Shown here in pieces: positions 16,230-30,578 of a stretch of DNA of 62,000 nt. Positions within the stretch are counted from its first letter, which is position 1. Each line of letters starts with the position of its first letter. The notes under the pieces were generated by a model. That model searched no databases, was not told the origin of the DNA, and saw nothing but the letters and a program-made list of their open reading frames with translations. The position numbers were made by a program, and so were the translations under genes. The DNA is from Chrysomallon squamiferum (lineage: Eukaryota > Mollusca > Gastropoda > Neomphalida > Peltospiridae), in assembly GCA_012295275.1 (NCBI GenBank), contig CM022676.1, positions 14,566,198 through 14,628,197 on the forward strand, in the 5' to 3' direction.

Positions 16230-16960
16230 TAACAACCCTGCACTCACGATGTTTACAGTTTTATGGTGTTGGACATACAGTTTACGTATAGAACTGTACA
16301 GTCCACGGCTTTGTCACAAAGCTGATTTGAACGAGTTATACATTTTTATCATTATAACTGTTAGAAGTTATACAAATGTGTATACATACTTTTTGCGTTA
16401 CTTCAGTGAGCCGTTAATGTAAACGTACGTGACATACATTGTTAGAAGTTAAAACCAATACACAACATTTGTTTATACATTTATCATTATTTTCATGAGA
16501 GATTAATCCAGACGTATGTAACTAACAGACAATTGTCATTTTACTTGTATGAGAGGTTAAACCGAACATACGTGACCTGTATCTATGTTTACATTATTTC
16601 TGTCACAAACACAAACGTATAACACGTCTTCTATGAGAAATAAGTACAAACGTACCTGACTTACATATACGTGAGTTCTATGAGAAGTTAATATGAATTA
16701 CATAAATTTTCGTCACAACTAGTATAAGAACGTGAAACAAATATATGTGACTGACATATATTAATGAAATGACTTTTATGAGAAATTAATACAAATGTAA
16801 GTCATTTACATATACTTTTAATTTAACCTCAGTTACAAGTTAACATAAAATAAGTGATTTGAACTTTTAAAATTACTTCTACGAAGTTAAAAGAAATATG
16901 CGAAATTACATATAATTTTATCATTACTTCCATAAGAGGCTAATTCAAACGAAGGTATGT
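16230..16960 (+). repeat. Degenerate tandem satellite, field 1
   Basis: About ten weakly conserved units of roughly 65-75 bp. Each has an 'acgtgacttacatata'-like word followed by 'tatgagaagttaat'-like and 'acaaacgta'-like words. The same family fills 19550-20240, about 3 kb downstream. The open frame across 16174-16422 is not coding. Confidence 0.55.
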
Positions 16961-18268
<1,308 letters not shown>

Positions 18269-18269
18269 G

Positions 18270-18560
18270 TAGATAATGTTGACTTAGTACTGAAGTAAAT
18301 TTCATTATCTCCAGTGAAGAAAAGTGAGTCAACACAGTCCACTTTAATACTGACAAAACAGATTAGTAGGTCTCGTTTCGCTCATTCATGAGTTAATAAC
18401 CAGTAAACTGGACACAGATACCAAATATTTCAATCTGTGTCGTACAAATACTCGAAGTTACAATATATAATACAGTTAATTCAAATGCAACTAAATGTTA
18501 TTAGATTAAACAAATCACTTTACTAATTTCCGACGATGAATATTTTTACTGAATTAGTAG
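18270..18560 (+). repeat. 'cagattagtag' repeat family, copy 1
   Basis: After a pyrimidine run it carries 'gttgactt', 'aaaacagattagtaggtc' and 'agttaataa'-like words. Copies are at 25130-25360 and 26200-26410. It has no coding content and its ends are unclear. Confidence 0.5.
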
Positions 18561-18889
18561 TATTAATATTAGCTGTGGTATAAGTAATACTAATACTATT
18601 AGTTATAGTAGTAGTTATGGTAGTCATGTTCGTATTAGTAGTAGTTGTAGTATTAGCAGCAATAGTAGTAGTTATTGCAGTAGTAATAATACTGATAGTA
18701 GTAATAGTGGTAGTTGTAGTAGTAGCAGCAGTAAGAGAAATATTGGCAACTGTTGTAATACTCGCAGTAGTTGTAGCAATAACACAAGTGGTAGTGGTAG
18801 CAGTAGCAACAGAAGTATTATAACAGCTGTAGTAAAAGTAGCACTAGTAATAGTAGTTGTATTTTTTATTTGCATTTGTTTTATTATTA

Positions 18890-18960
<71 letters not shown>
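18545..18960. repeat. Degenerate GTA/AGT triplet tract with (TTA)n
   Basis: Interrupted trinucleotide repeats to about 18860, then a (TTA)n run at 18878-18960. Similar tracts are at 1-290 and 26420-26820. Confidence 0.85.
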
Positions 18961-18961
<1 letters not shown>

Positions 18962-19024
18962 ATTATTTGAATTTATTTCAAATATATTAAATTGCGTTGA
19001 GCGATTTAGTCAAATTTATCAATG

Positions 19025-19148
<124 letters not shown>

Positions 19149-19320
19149 CTCTTCTTCTTCTTCTTCTTCTTATTGTTATTATTTATTGTTTTTATTATTT
19201 TTGGGGGGTTTGTTGTTTAATTATTTGTTACTATTTTATAATACATTTCTTAAGATTTTTTTATATTTTTTTTGGTGGTTTTATTAGTTTTATTTATTTA
19301 TTTGTTTGTTTGTTTGTGAA

Positions 19321-19506
19321 ATAAGGAAAGTAAGGTTACCGAAAAGTAAGATGCAGTATATTCTCCGGATGAGTCAGAATAGAGAAAGGAAACAGGAACA
19401 AGACCCTAAGGATAAAATAATTAATAAGAGTGCTACCCTGAATGAAGAACTTGAGGTTACATTCAGCCCGAATTGTAACCCTGCATTCTCTGAACAAGAT
19501 ATTTAA
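19321..19506 (+). CDS. Small open frame, possible terminal exon
   Basis: Following T-rich and (GTTT)n DNA, this short frame has a mixed, protein-like composition (words KQEQDPKDKIINK and FSPNCNPAFSEQDI) and ends in TAA. Its base composition differs from the surrounding repeats. No family is recognised and no clear splice acceptor was found, so it could be the last exon of an unseen gene, a relic, or chance. Confidence 0.25.
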   Translation: MRKVRLPKSKMQYILRMSQNRERKQEQDPKDKIINKSATLNEELEVTFSPNCNPAFSEQDI

Positions 19507-19549
19507 ACAGTTCATATGAACAGAAAGTACTCATATAATATTTGATGTT

Positions 19550-20240
19550 CACTTACATCAGAATTAAGTCCACGAATAAGTCCACTGAATCATTATATAT
19601 ACTATCTACATATACTTTTATTATGAATTTCTATGAAGCGATAATATAAACTTACGAGACATATATACTTTTAACGTGACTTTCATGAACAGTTAACGTA
19701 AACATATGTGACTTACATGTATTTTGGCGTGACTTGAATGAGGAGTTAATACCACAGAACGTGACTTACATATACTTTCAATATTACTTCTGTGAAAAGC
19801 TAATGCAAATATACGTGAATTTCACATAAGTTCAACATAAGTTCTATGAAAAGTTGATAAGCGGTAAATACAAGCCTACGTGACCTGCGCATATTTCAAC
19901 GTGTTTTTATGAGCAGACACACACACATACACACATATGTAGATATATACACACACACATTACAAGAAATATACATGACTAACATATGTTTTTACATTCA
20001 TTACATAACATGTTAACACAAACGTAGGTGACTGAAGACACTTATAAACTTAATTCCATGGAATGTTTATTCAGATGTGCATGGCATACAAATATTTTTC
20101 AACAGTACTGCTATGAAAGATGAATGTAAATGTACCTGATTTAGATACAGTTTTAATATTATTTTCATAACACGTTAATACCATGTGTCTAAATTACATA
20201 CATTTTAAACATTACTTCTGTCAAATAAAATAAAATGTAA
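19550..20240 (+). repeat. Degenerate tandem satellite, field 2
   Basis: About nine units of the family seen at 16230-16960, with 'acgtgacttacatatac', 'acttctgtgaaaagctaat' and 'acgtgaa' type words at roughly 65-80 bp spacing. A (CA)n/(TA)n insert is present at 19918-19960. Confidence 0.55.
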
Positions 20241-20329
20241 CTTAAAATTATGTTTATCGTTTCATCCCGACTCAGCAGGACTGCTTGTGTCTGGACTGGA
20301 GATGGTTGTCTGGATCCAGATGACCAAGC

Positions 20330-20640
20330 CTAACAGGCCGCACACTTTGCATGTTCTCTGAGGGCTTCCTGTGTTGGCGGAATTAAGACGTACGGCCTCT
20401 GTTTGCAGGTAAAGAGGTCTGGTCTTGCTACACTACAGCCTCCCTCTCGTACTTGGCACCATAGGATTTCATATTGGAATAATGTTTTCTTTAGCATAAT
20501 TAGCAAATGTCTTTGCAATGTATGAAGGTAGGGCTTTGATAAGTTCTAAACTGTCAGTGATGACTCCATCTCCGCTGTGTTCTTTAACTTGATGTTCACT
20601 TGCGCTTCAAGCTTGCTCTTGTTTCGCAAAGAAAACATAC
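20330..20640 (-). pseudogene. Relic of an uncharacterised invertebrate ORF family
   Basis: On the reverse strand two frames read like protein with stops and a frameshift between them. Near 20625-20475 there are words KYVFFAKQEQ and LPSYIAKTFANYAKENI. Near 20460-20330 there is ARPDLFTCKQRP, then IPPTQEALREHAKCAA. From memory, the second half resembles a motif (LFT.K.R, then PPT..AL..H.KRA) in large uncharacterised repeat-like invertebrate protein families. This is a recollection, not a search result. The copy is not functional. Confidence 0.45.
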
Positions 20641-21931
20641 TTGTGTGTGAGCTTCTTGGACCTTTCGTGGGATCTAAATTCTACAGCCCTCATCACTAAC
20701 ACCTGTAAGGATTCATCTTTTTCCAGCTCTGTGTGTCTTTGTGTTCATAAATCGAAGTCTGCAACACTTTTTAATACCACCATGTACATGTACAATAGAT
20801 ACCTTCCTGTTTGGGAAACCACTAGGTTCATGCTTCTGTCCTACACCTAGTTTGATCATTCATCCAGTGTCACAGACCCAGTGCAATCCAGATAATTAAA
20901 ATCACGTTACCTTTGGCTCGGCTGGACCTTGGTGACACGTCTTAGCATTTCAAGTACGGCTGCCTGGCTGTTATGGGTTTATTAGGCAACATGTTGAACA
21001 CTGGAAAGTTGTTGCAGTGTGATGCCAGCATACAGCTTCTACTTAGCTGACAATGAACCCATGATCTGTTTGACCTTTAAGAATTTCTTATTTGGCGATC
21101 GACTGGAAATATTATTTATATAACTGGTAAGTGGCCTGATTCAGTTAGAAAGATCTGCTTTATTCAACTTCATTTACTTGGAACATTTGGTGGTAGTTGT
21201 ACTTAATAATACAGACAGAGACGTTTATGCAACTAAAATGTTTCTAAGGAGAAAATCAACTTTGGTAGGCGCACTTGGCATCCATCTTGAAAAATAGCTG
21301 CCATCTTGGATTTTCAAATGGCCAATGAGACAGATTTGATAAGAAACCCCAGAAGAACAAATGGGTTAAATATGATGTTTGTATCATCTGTTGCACCATT
21401 CGTCTCAAAATGTGCTGTTGTCAGTCCCACTGTTTGCATAAAATAAACGCACATATGTGAAAATTATGATTCCATTGAAATATGTCTTAAGAATGGTAAA
21501 GTGTAGATGTGTGCGTGTGTGTTTGTTTGTATTTATATTCATTATCCAGGATTAAATAAAATTTCGACGAAAAACATTTCCATCAACAAGAAACAACAAA
21601 GAAGAACAACAAAAAATGAATAAATAAATGAATAACAGAATGAATGAATGAATGAATGAATGAATGAATAAATAAGTGGAATACAGACTATAATAATAAT
21701 AAACAAGAAGATGAAAAAGAAGAAGAGAAGAACAAGAAGAACAATAACAAAATATCAATACTGATGATGAATCCAGTCAGACAGGTAAACTCAGTGTTTT
21801 AGAGTTTGTTGAAGGATAATTTTATGCTACTCTTCATTTCGCCAACATGATTAGGGTGTTAGCGAGCAATAATTTCAAGAGATTGTGACTTGAAATTTTA
21901 AAACTTATTTATACCTTTCTCTTCTCTTTTT

Positions 21932-21990
<59 letters not shown>

Positions 21991-22064
21991 CATAATAATA
22001 ACAATAGTAATAATACTAATACTACTACTAATAATAATACTAATAATAATAACAATAGTAATAA

Positions 22065-22096
<32 letters not shown>

Positions 22097-22130
22097 ATAA
22101 TAATAATAATAATAATAAAACCACGCGCAC
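20641..22130. other. Non-coding DNA, partly higher in GC
   Basis: The stretch to about 21470 has near-normal base composition and looks like decayed mobile or coding DNA attached to the relic at 20330-20640, but no motif can be named. It contains 'gccatcttggattttcaaat' near 21302. From 21600 on it is simple repeats: (GAAT)n near 21640-21668, (AAT)n at 21941-21990 and (TAC)n at 22060-22096. Confidence 0.5.
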
Positions 22131-22139
22131 AAGTAACAG

Positions 22140-23273
22140 TATGGCTGAAGAAAGTGAAACATGAGACAAATATGCCATAACAGACGTAGAAATAGTGAAA
22201 ATGTTATCTGGGTTGACAGATGACAATTTCGATGGTTTTATAGATTATCCTGAAAAAACTGAATAGAATGAAAATTGGACACGCAACAAGAACCGGAGGT
22301 TTGAAACATCGATGAAGAAAGAAACGTAAAAGAAGATGAGATTGAAGAAAGCAGTAATTGAACCAGTCGGAAATAGAGAATTTAATCACAGTTTATCAGA
22401 TGAGCACACAACTCTGACGAAACAGAACTCTGCAGAGTCTGAAAGAAACAAATCAGCGAACAGATATCTAGAAGAAGCATTGAACTTGTAAACAGGTAAG
22501 GAAGATGAAACAAAATTCAGTATCTGCAGAATTTGAAACAAATGAAACAATAGATGATTGCGATGAGCCGAGATCAGAAACATACACACAAGTTGAGAAC
22601 GTGAAACAGAGTTCAGTGTGTGGACAGTGTGAAATATCTGATGACTGTTCCAGTGATAGCTCAGACAGAGTTCAGTGTGTGGACAGTGTGAAATGGACAG
22701 TGTGTGATATCTGAAACAGAGTTCAGTGTGTGGACAGTGTGAAATATCAAACATGACTGTTCAGTGTAGCTGGACAGAGTTCAGTGTGTGGACAGTGAAA
22801 TATCTGATGACTGTTCCAGTGATAGCTCAGACAGAGTTCAGTGTGTGGACAGTGTGAAATATCTGATGACTGTTCCAGTGATAGCTCAGACAGAGTTCAG
22901 TGTGTGGACAGTGTGAAATATCTGATGACTGTTCCAGTGATAGCTCAGACAGAGTTCAGTGAGTGGACAGTGTGAAATATCTGATGACTGTTCCAGTGAC
23001 AGCTCAGACAGAGTTCAGTGTGTGGACAGTGTGAAATATCCGATGACTGTTCCAGTGACAGCTCAGACAGAGTTCAGCGTGTGGACAGTGTGAAATATCT
23101 GATGACTGTTCCAGTGATAGCTCAGACAGAGAGGACACTAAACTGAAAACAAATATATCAGAGTCAGACGATGTACAGGACAATTCAGAAATCACTTTTA
23201 GTTCAAAATTACTTGTGACAAATAGCTGTTCTCTTACCAGTATCTCGTGTGCACAAGATAACTGTACTTTTTA
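22140..23273 (+). pseudogene. Decayed acidic, Ser-rich coding relic
   Basis: Protein-like pieces appear in shifting frames: an ATG at 22141 followed by a stop after seven codons, then YAITDVEIVKMLSGLTDDNF, then IDEERNVKEDEIEESSN in another frame, then SAESERNKSANRYLEEALN, and at the end SDDCSSDSSDRED with a terminal TAA at 23271-23273. Between them lies the 59-bp tandem array. The acidic N-terminal style resembles the N terminus of piggyBac-type transposases, but no catalytic region is present, so this is only a guess. Confidence 0.4.
22600..23135 (+). repeat. 59-bp tandem repeat array within the acidic relic
   Basis: About nine copies of a unit containing 'cagagttcagtgtgtggaca' and 'gatgactgttccagtgatag'. 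Most are 59 bp; two are truncated. Because 59 is not a multiple of three, successive copies change frame, so expansion destroyed the reading frame. Confidence 0.9.
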
Positions 23274-23602
23274 AGTTGTTTTTTCGTGTGTTATTTGTTC
23301 ACACTCTGTCAATATTTGAATCAAACTGATTTTTAGAACTAAGTTTGCGTGCTGACATCACATACATGAATATATATATGAGAATCGTTACAGTTGTCTT
23401 CAGTTTAAAGTATTTGGTTAAAAGACTGGCTGGGATTCCCCCTAGAAACTTCTAAGCTGTTAAAAGCGTGTATTTGTGTTAGTTACTTTTTAAATCACCT
23501 ATTAATTCCACTGAATAAATGCATTGCTTTTTCGAAGTTAAAATTATGATTCAGGTTCTGTCTGACTCTAGTATATAATTTCATTTTGTATGCCTATTAT
23601 TA

Positions 23603-23664
<62 letters not shown>

Positions 23665-23873
23665 TAACATGCAATTACAAATTCACAGATCTCAGGATGA
23701 TCTCAGACGTAGATGATGAATCAGGACACGTGACTCTTTGTTTACGTATTACCATGTGACCATTCTGTAGGAAGCTTTACTTTGCAACATTAAAAAACTG
23801 AGACAACAAAACACACTGCTTTTTTGATGCGAATAGCATCTGTGATCTTCTGCTTATAGTGATCATAAAATAT

Positions 23874-23904
<31 letters not shown>

Positions 23905-24856
23905 TTTGTTGTTTTGTTGTTGTTGTTTTTTTCTTTGGGGGTGGTGTTTTTTTTGTGTTATTTTCTTTCTGTTTTTTTTTTCTTCTTTTTCTTTCTGTAG
24001 AAAGTTATTTTTCCAACAGTCTAAAGTAACTGATTCATCATCTTGTGCAGTGTTTTGGGAATTCATGACTAATTCATGGTGATTAAGTTTTAATGTCAAA
24101 TATTGTTATCTTGTCAACTGTTAATTGTGTGTATGTATGTACACACATACACACACACACACACACACATACACGTATACAGTTGGCTCATTCCTCGATT
24201 TTTATAATTATCATATTTCTGAGTGTATGCAGTGTATTCTTTTGTATCTGCTTGTCATGCTATTATTTCTACTTTTTTTTCAAAATAAATTTGATCTGAT
24301 GTTGCCTGAAAACTATTTGTGCTAGAGATTCATATTGGAAATAAAAACAGCTGTAAGAGTAGTGCTGGTGGTATTTGTAGTAATAACTGTTTTAATAACA
24401 TAAATAAACTATACACGTTTGTTCTCTCAGTACTCGAAACTTTATTACGAGTAAATCGGCCATTTCAGTAACATGCAATGTGACAAATAATTAACGTGGC
24501 TGTATTTGTTGATAACAAAGCATTTGTAACACGCATATATCAAACGGTGATATGTGTGTGCGTGTCTGCGTATGTACGCGTGCGTGTTTGTGTCACAAAG
24601 AATTAATATGGCTGTATTGGTATCTAACAAACCGTTCTGTAACAGTGATATATGTGTGTTCGTGTCTGCGTGTGTGCGCATGCCTGTTTGTCTACACCCA
24701 CACACATCCAAACACACCCACACCCACACACTCTCCTGTCGCCTTGTCGGATACACAATACACATATAACTTAATAGTAATCACAGCAGTAGCCAATACT
24801 ACTAACTAACTATTTCACCTCGTGTGATAATGTGTGATTCTCTTTCGATATTTCCA

Positions 24857-24888
<32 letters not shown>

Positions 24889-25129
24889 CAACAAAAACAA
24901 CAACAACAACAATAATCATAATAATAATAATAATAGATGTGTGTTCGTGCGTTCGTGTTTGTTGTTCAAAATATACTACTAAAATAAAACTTATATGATT
25001 TTCTTTTTAAATATTTACTAACTTTTTTGTTATTTATTATTTGTTTGTGTTGTTTATTTGTTTTTATTTGTTTTATTTAGTTATTTCTCTCTTTGTTCAT
25101 TTGTTTATTTCTCTCTCTCTCTCTCTCTC

Positions 25130-25360
25130 TTTCAAGTTGACTTTGTAGTAAAGTAGTCTTTATCTCTATTTTATAAATTTAGACAACTAAGCGAACTTTA
25201 GACTTGATAAAGCAGATTAGTAGGTCATGTTATCACTAACTCGTGTGTCAATAACAAGTTCAACAGAGATAACAAAAGTTTCAAACCGCTCGTAGAAAAT
25301 TACAAATGTAAAATATAACTACATTTTCAATATTAAAGAATGAAAAGTTTGATCATAAAG
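25130..25360 (+). repeat. 'cagattagtag' repeat family, copy 2
   Basis: Follows a short (CT)n. It shares 'gcgaactttagacttgat', 'aaagcagattagtaggtcat' and 'ttatcactaac' with copy 3, and part of these with copy 1. Confidence 0.55.
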
Positions 25361-25649
25361 AAATTATTGTTATTATTATTATTATTATTACCACAACTAC
25401 AACTACTACTACTACAACTACTACAACTACGACTACTACACCTAGATCTATTAAATTAATTGTGTTTGAAATATTTTAAAGTATATTAATCGATTAAACA
25501 AAAATTGTTTCCTTCTCTGTATCGAGTATTATCTTCAATACCAGCAATGATTAAAGAAGATTTATTTTAATAATAACAATAATAATAACAACAACAACAA
25601 CAATAATAATAATAACATGAACAACAACAACAATAATAATAATAAGAGC

Positions 25650-25741
<92 letters not shown>

Positions 25742-26199
25742 TAAGAGAAGGCCATGTCCGTATGTCTGGGTGGGTGTGTGCCTCAGTGTATGTGTGTGTG
25801 TTTCTGTCTTTTCATGTATGTATATATCTGTATGTACGTGTGTGTAAGTCTCTATATCTATGTGTGTGTATGTGCGTATGTTTGTGTTTCTTTGGGCACA
25901 TGCCTGTACGTGTGTGTCTGTGATTTCCAATTGTCGTTAATTCTTAGTTTCTCAAAAATGTCAGTTTCAGAATATATGTATGATGATGATAATGACGATG
26001 ATCATGATCGTCATCATCATAATAATATATAAATAAATATACAAAATCATTTGAGATGAAATCTGTTGAAAAAACTTTTACACAATTCCAACACAATCAT
26101 GTGTTCTAATTAATTAATTAATTTAATTTATGTATTTATTTATCTTTTCTAAGTGTTAGTTTCTGTTTGTGTGTGTATTTCAGTGTGTGTGTGTGTAGA

Positions 26200-26410
26200 A
26201 ATTTGGCTTTGTACTCAGTTTATCTGGAGGTAATACACTTTAGTAAACTTTAGACTTCACAAAACAGATTAGTAGCTCATATTATCACTAACACGTGTGT
26301 TAGTTATAGCCTAGTTATAAACGAGTTGAACATACATAAATAAGTATAAACAGATTAAACAAATGATATTGTCACTGTTAAAGAATAAAATGTCATAAAG
26401 AAATTTGAAA
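26200..26410 (+). repeat. 'cagattagtag' repeat family, copy 3
   Basis: Follows a (GT)n. It shares 'taaactttagacttcac', 'aaacagattagtagctcat' and 'ttatcactaac' with copy 2 and ends in 'aaagaataaaa'. Confidence 0.55.
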
Positions 26411-27187
26411 TTAAAAGACAGTAGTAGTAGCAGTAACAATAATAGCTGCTGTTATACTTATAGTAGCTATGATAGTAATAGCACTATTAATAGCATCCGT
26501 AGTAGTTGTAGTAGTAATTCTGTAACAATATGAGTAGTATTAACAACTATAGCATTAGTAACAGTAGTAACACTAATATTAGTGGTAGCAATACTAGTAG
26601 ACGGGGTAATAGGAACAATAGTATCAGTGGTTGTACTGGTAGAAGCAAGAGTTGTATTATCCAATGTAGTAACAGTAGTTAAACTAGTTGTACTAATAAT
26701 AGTATTGATATTAGTAGTCAAGCCGTAGCAGTTGTATTAACATCAGTATTAGTAGTATTAGTAGTAATAGTAATTGTAGTAGTAGTAGTAGTTGTAATAT
26801 TAGAGGTTACAGTAGTTCTGATAAGTAAATATAAAAATACCACACCCCACCCGTTATTTAAACAAAACCGGACCTGGCTGTTTTATTTCATGTTAAAGAG
26901 AAAAGATATCTGTGTTTTGTTGATAAGTTCTCGTTTCAGCTGACGTATGTAATTATCAGTTTACTAAATAAAGACATGTTTTCAAGCTGGCATATCTCAC
27001 CTGACTGTTATCTCCATCACGAGATGGTCAAAGTTCTCTTCAAGCGGGTATATTAGATCAGGTATTTGTGTGTTTGTCTCATACAACTGAAACCTGGTTT
27101 CCACAGCAACACAACCTGATTGTTATCTCCTTCTTAGAAAATATACAACCTGGTAAGAATTCCATTTCTTTTTATTTAAGTTGTATT

Positions 27188-27353
<166 letters not shown>

Positions 27354-27904
27354 CAGTTTTCTTATTATTATTTATTCATTTTATTTTTGATATTTTATTA
27401 TTATAATTATCAACATCATAGTGGTGGAATACTTTCCAGTTTTAGTTATTATTTATTAATTTTATTTATTGATATTTTATTATTATAATTATCATAGCTG
27501 CTCATATTGCAGGTGTTGTTATTATTAGTAATATTATTATGATTTGCTGTTGTTTGTTTTGAATTTCTTGTTTTTGTGTTGTTGTTTTTTTGTTAATGTT
27601 ATAATTTTTAGTTTACTAAGTTTTACCTCGTGAGAAAAAAGATCAGCGTCACGTGCATCGAACATTAAGTTCATTGCTTTAGGTGCTGATAGAAATGTAT
27701 ATGAATGTTGAATTTTCTAAAGTGTAAACGAACACTGTACAATTTTGATTAGTCTTTTTGAATATCCGATTTTATTTGGTGAATACGAATACGAATGTAC
27801 ACATACATACATACATACATGACACACTGACCATGACTATGTAATTATTTCCAATATGTTGTTTCGATACAACAGACAAATAAGATCACTTAGCTAGAAG
27901 TGGG
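27354..27904. other. AT-rich DNA left of unit B
   Basis: No gene seen. The last 60 bp ('tttcgatacaaca' to 'aggacactg') resemble a stretch inside unit B near 37740-37800. Confidence 0.55.
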
Positions 27905-28401
27905 TAGGACACTGATCATTATGATGTTAGGTTTTCTAAATAGACATGAAATAAATATAATGTAGACCCGGACTTGAAAAAAATGTGTTCTGAGACAAAT
28001 AACTTTTATTTATAATGATGTGTATTCAACTAGCGAATAAAAACGTAATAATAATATTAACTCTTATAATTGGGTTATTTCCTAATTTCGTGTTTGTTTG
28101 TTTGTTTTGTAGTAATCTGGTTGTTATTGTGTTTGTCTTTATTGAAATTGTATATCTTCTAAGATTTTAAATAATATTTTTTGGCGCATTCACTGTATTG
28201 ACAATGAATTTGTCAGATCATTGTAAGTAACACCCAGCGATAGGTTTGTTCTCCTGTGACACACTGTTTTTATCTGACCTACATAAGAAACAAGAAATCA
28301 CGAGTTAGCTGTATCTTGATAGACTGGTCACGTGAGTATCGTCAGAGAAATAGAACATGCACACGATACGATTAGTATGTTCTTCTTGTTGTTGTTATTA
28401 A

Positions 28402-28403
<2 letters not shown>

Positions 28404-28495
<92 letters not shown>
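28404..28495. repeat. (TA)n microsatellite
   Basis: Nearly pure TA run with one 'tta' interruption, flowing into a short (CA)n. Confidence 0.95.
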
Positions 28496-28500
<5 letters not shown>

Positions 28501-29042
28501 TATATATACGTATGTGTGTGTGTCTCTAATATATAAATAAATAGATTTGTGGCAGTAGTAATAATAATGATATTTGTGCTTCTTGTAATGGTAAATAGTT
28601 TAATAGTAGAAGTTTCAATAGTAGAAGTGGCAGCAGCAGTAATTGTAGTAGCAGCATAGGAATATCAGCCGTTGTTGTGAGAGTATTATTAGTAGTAGTG
28701 TTAAACTAAATTCATTATTGTTGTTGTTGTTGTCATCATCAGTATTATTATAATCGTCATCATTCTAATATAATCCATATGAACTATCTATAGCTAATTC
28801 CATATTTTTATCCATCTTATTACTTTATTTAATTTATTTATGTATTCATTTAATTTCTATTTTATTGTATTTTATTATTTTTTATTTATTTATTGACATT
28901 ATTTATTGACATCTAATCTCATTGATCAATAGTAGAATAGTTAAACAGAAAGTACTCGCTTGTAACTAATTATTGATCATAGTTGGCACCGATATCGTTC
29001 TAAACTCATAGTTACATTATTATTTTTATTATTTTCTTTTGA

Positions 29043-29075
<33 letters not shown>

Positions 29076-29295
29076 GTTGTTGTTGTTGTTGTTGTCGTTG
29101 TCGTTGTTTTTTGTTATTATATACCTTATATAAAATAAATGTAAACAATGTTATATAATAGGACTACCTAAAATTAATATTTCTACTTTGAGAAAAATGT
29201 GTTTAAGATGAGTGTACATGTCTCGTAGCATGATTTGTTTATTTTAATCTCACATTCAAACCTAAGAAGTGACACTTGATGACGTGTAAGATATT

Positions 29296-29311
29296 TGACG
29301 TCAGTCACGTG
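29296..29311. promoter_or_regulatory. TGACGTCA plus CACGTG pair upstream of BTB copy B
   Basis: A CRE-type octamer (29296-29303) and an E-box (29306-29311) are separated by two bases, about 1.3 kb upstream of the BTB start. Unit C has the same pair (60286-60301). In unit A the corresponding place (about 5271-5290) lacks about 24 bp, including both sites. Confidence 0.35.
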
Positions 29312-29828
29312 TTTATCAGTGCAGGAGTCTGATAACCAAAAGTAAACAAAGCAGAACTGAAACAAGTCGGCCATATTGAAAGCGAATGATATATTATATT
29401 ATATTATCTTTTAACGATTCGAGGCATCTTAGTTTGATTATTTTTAGATATATCAGAGTTAGTTCTCTAACAAATAGGTCATTATAGTGTGAGGTGTTCT
29501 TTTATATTGACATGGAAAACGTTACGTAGAGCCTGACTTGAAAATGTGTTGTCAGATAGCGAAATTGTATTTACAATTCTGGTGTATGAATCTTACGTAT
29601 GAAGAATTTAATAATAGTATTATCTAATGTTATCTGTATTATTTTTCTATTTCCTTTCTATTTGGTTTATTGGAACTAATTCGGTTGTTGTTCTTGTGTT
29701 TGTATATAGTGTCCTTATTGAAATTATTTATCTTCTCACAATATAGACAAAGGCACAATGTATTAACAGTGAATTTGTCACATCGTTCTAAATGCCACAA
29801 GAGCATAAACATTTTAAACTTATCTTCA

Positions 29829-29858
29829 GTATATTATTACTATTATTATTATTATTAC

Positions 29859-29894
<36 letters not shown>

Positions 29895-29910
29895 TACTAC
29901 TACTACTACC
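29829..29910. repeat. (TTA)n/(TAC)n microsatellite
   Basis: Triplet run; the corresponding place in unit C (59703-59775) has a long (TAG)n plus (AAT)n. Confidence 0.9.
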
Positions 29911-30578
29911 TACCCCATTACAGCCCTTATTTAAAAATTATTATTTATTGGCGGCATTTTATATGTTAGCTATTTTATTTTTAGATCGGATATACCTGCG
30001 CTCCATAGTTGAGGTTAAACAGAAAGTAGTCGCGTATCCGAAATTATCGATCAGAAAGTTTTGAGGTAGGTAGCCATATTGAAATGACAGTGAATTTTAT
30101 ATTGTTTCTACTTTAGAAACGTTGCATCGTCATCCTTTATTTTTCTTATTTTCTCACCTTTTTCTCACATTATTTTTCTATTTAGATGTTGACGGATAAT
30201 TTCGTTGTCTTTCGAGGAGTAAAATGGTATAAATAACCATAAGGACATTGCAATTTGAAACCCGTTTTGTCCCACACTGAAATGGTATTTACCTGAATGT
30301 GACCAAACACGTCTGTTTATAATAATAATGATAATAATAATGAATGTTGTTGTCGTCGTCACCATCATAATAATCGCTTGTATAAGCATAAACTATTTAT
30401 TTTTATCTTTTATCGATTTGCTATATATTTATCTATCCTTTTTTTTTTTCTTTTTCTTTAATCTTATTATTTGTTTGCTCTAAGCATTGTTACAGTTCTG
30501 TCTGTAGAATTTCTTTTTCCCTTTCTATTATTATTATTATTATTATCATTATTATTATCGTTTGTTTGTAGTGAAAAC

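Larger units (their letters stand above)
23274..27185. other. Repeat-rich intergenic DNA
   Basis: No supported gene. It contains (TTA)n at 23600-23663, (ATTT)n at 23870-23905, (CA)n at 24142-24170, a doubled stretch of about 105 bp (24481-24590 and 24592-24690), (AAT)n at 25650-25737 and a degenerate AGT triplet tract at 26420-26820. All long frames here translate simple repeats. Confidence 0.7.

Noticed and set aside
16174-16422. 82-codon frame starting MLSSPFDQLNELYEG
   Set aside because: It runs into the degenerate satellite, has no splice context or recognisable motif, and its end encodes satellite units.
25562-25930. Poly-Leu, poly-Tyr and poly-Asn frames
   Set aside because: They come from (AAT)n/(TTA)n runs; the same artefact occurs at many places in the window.
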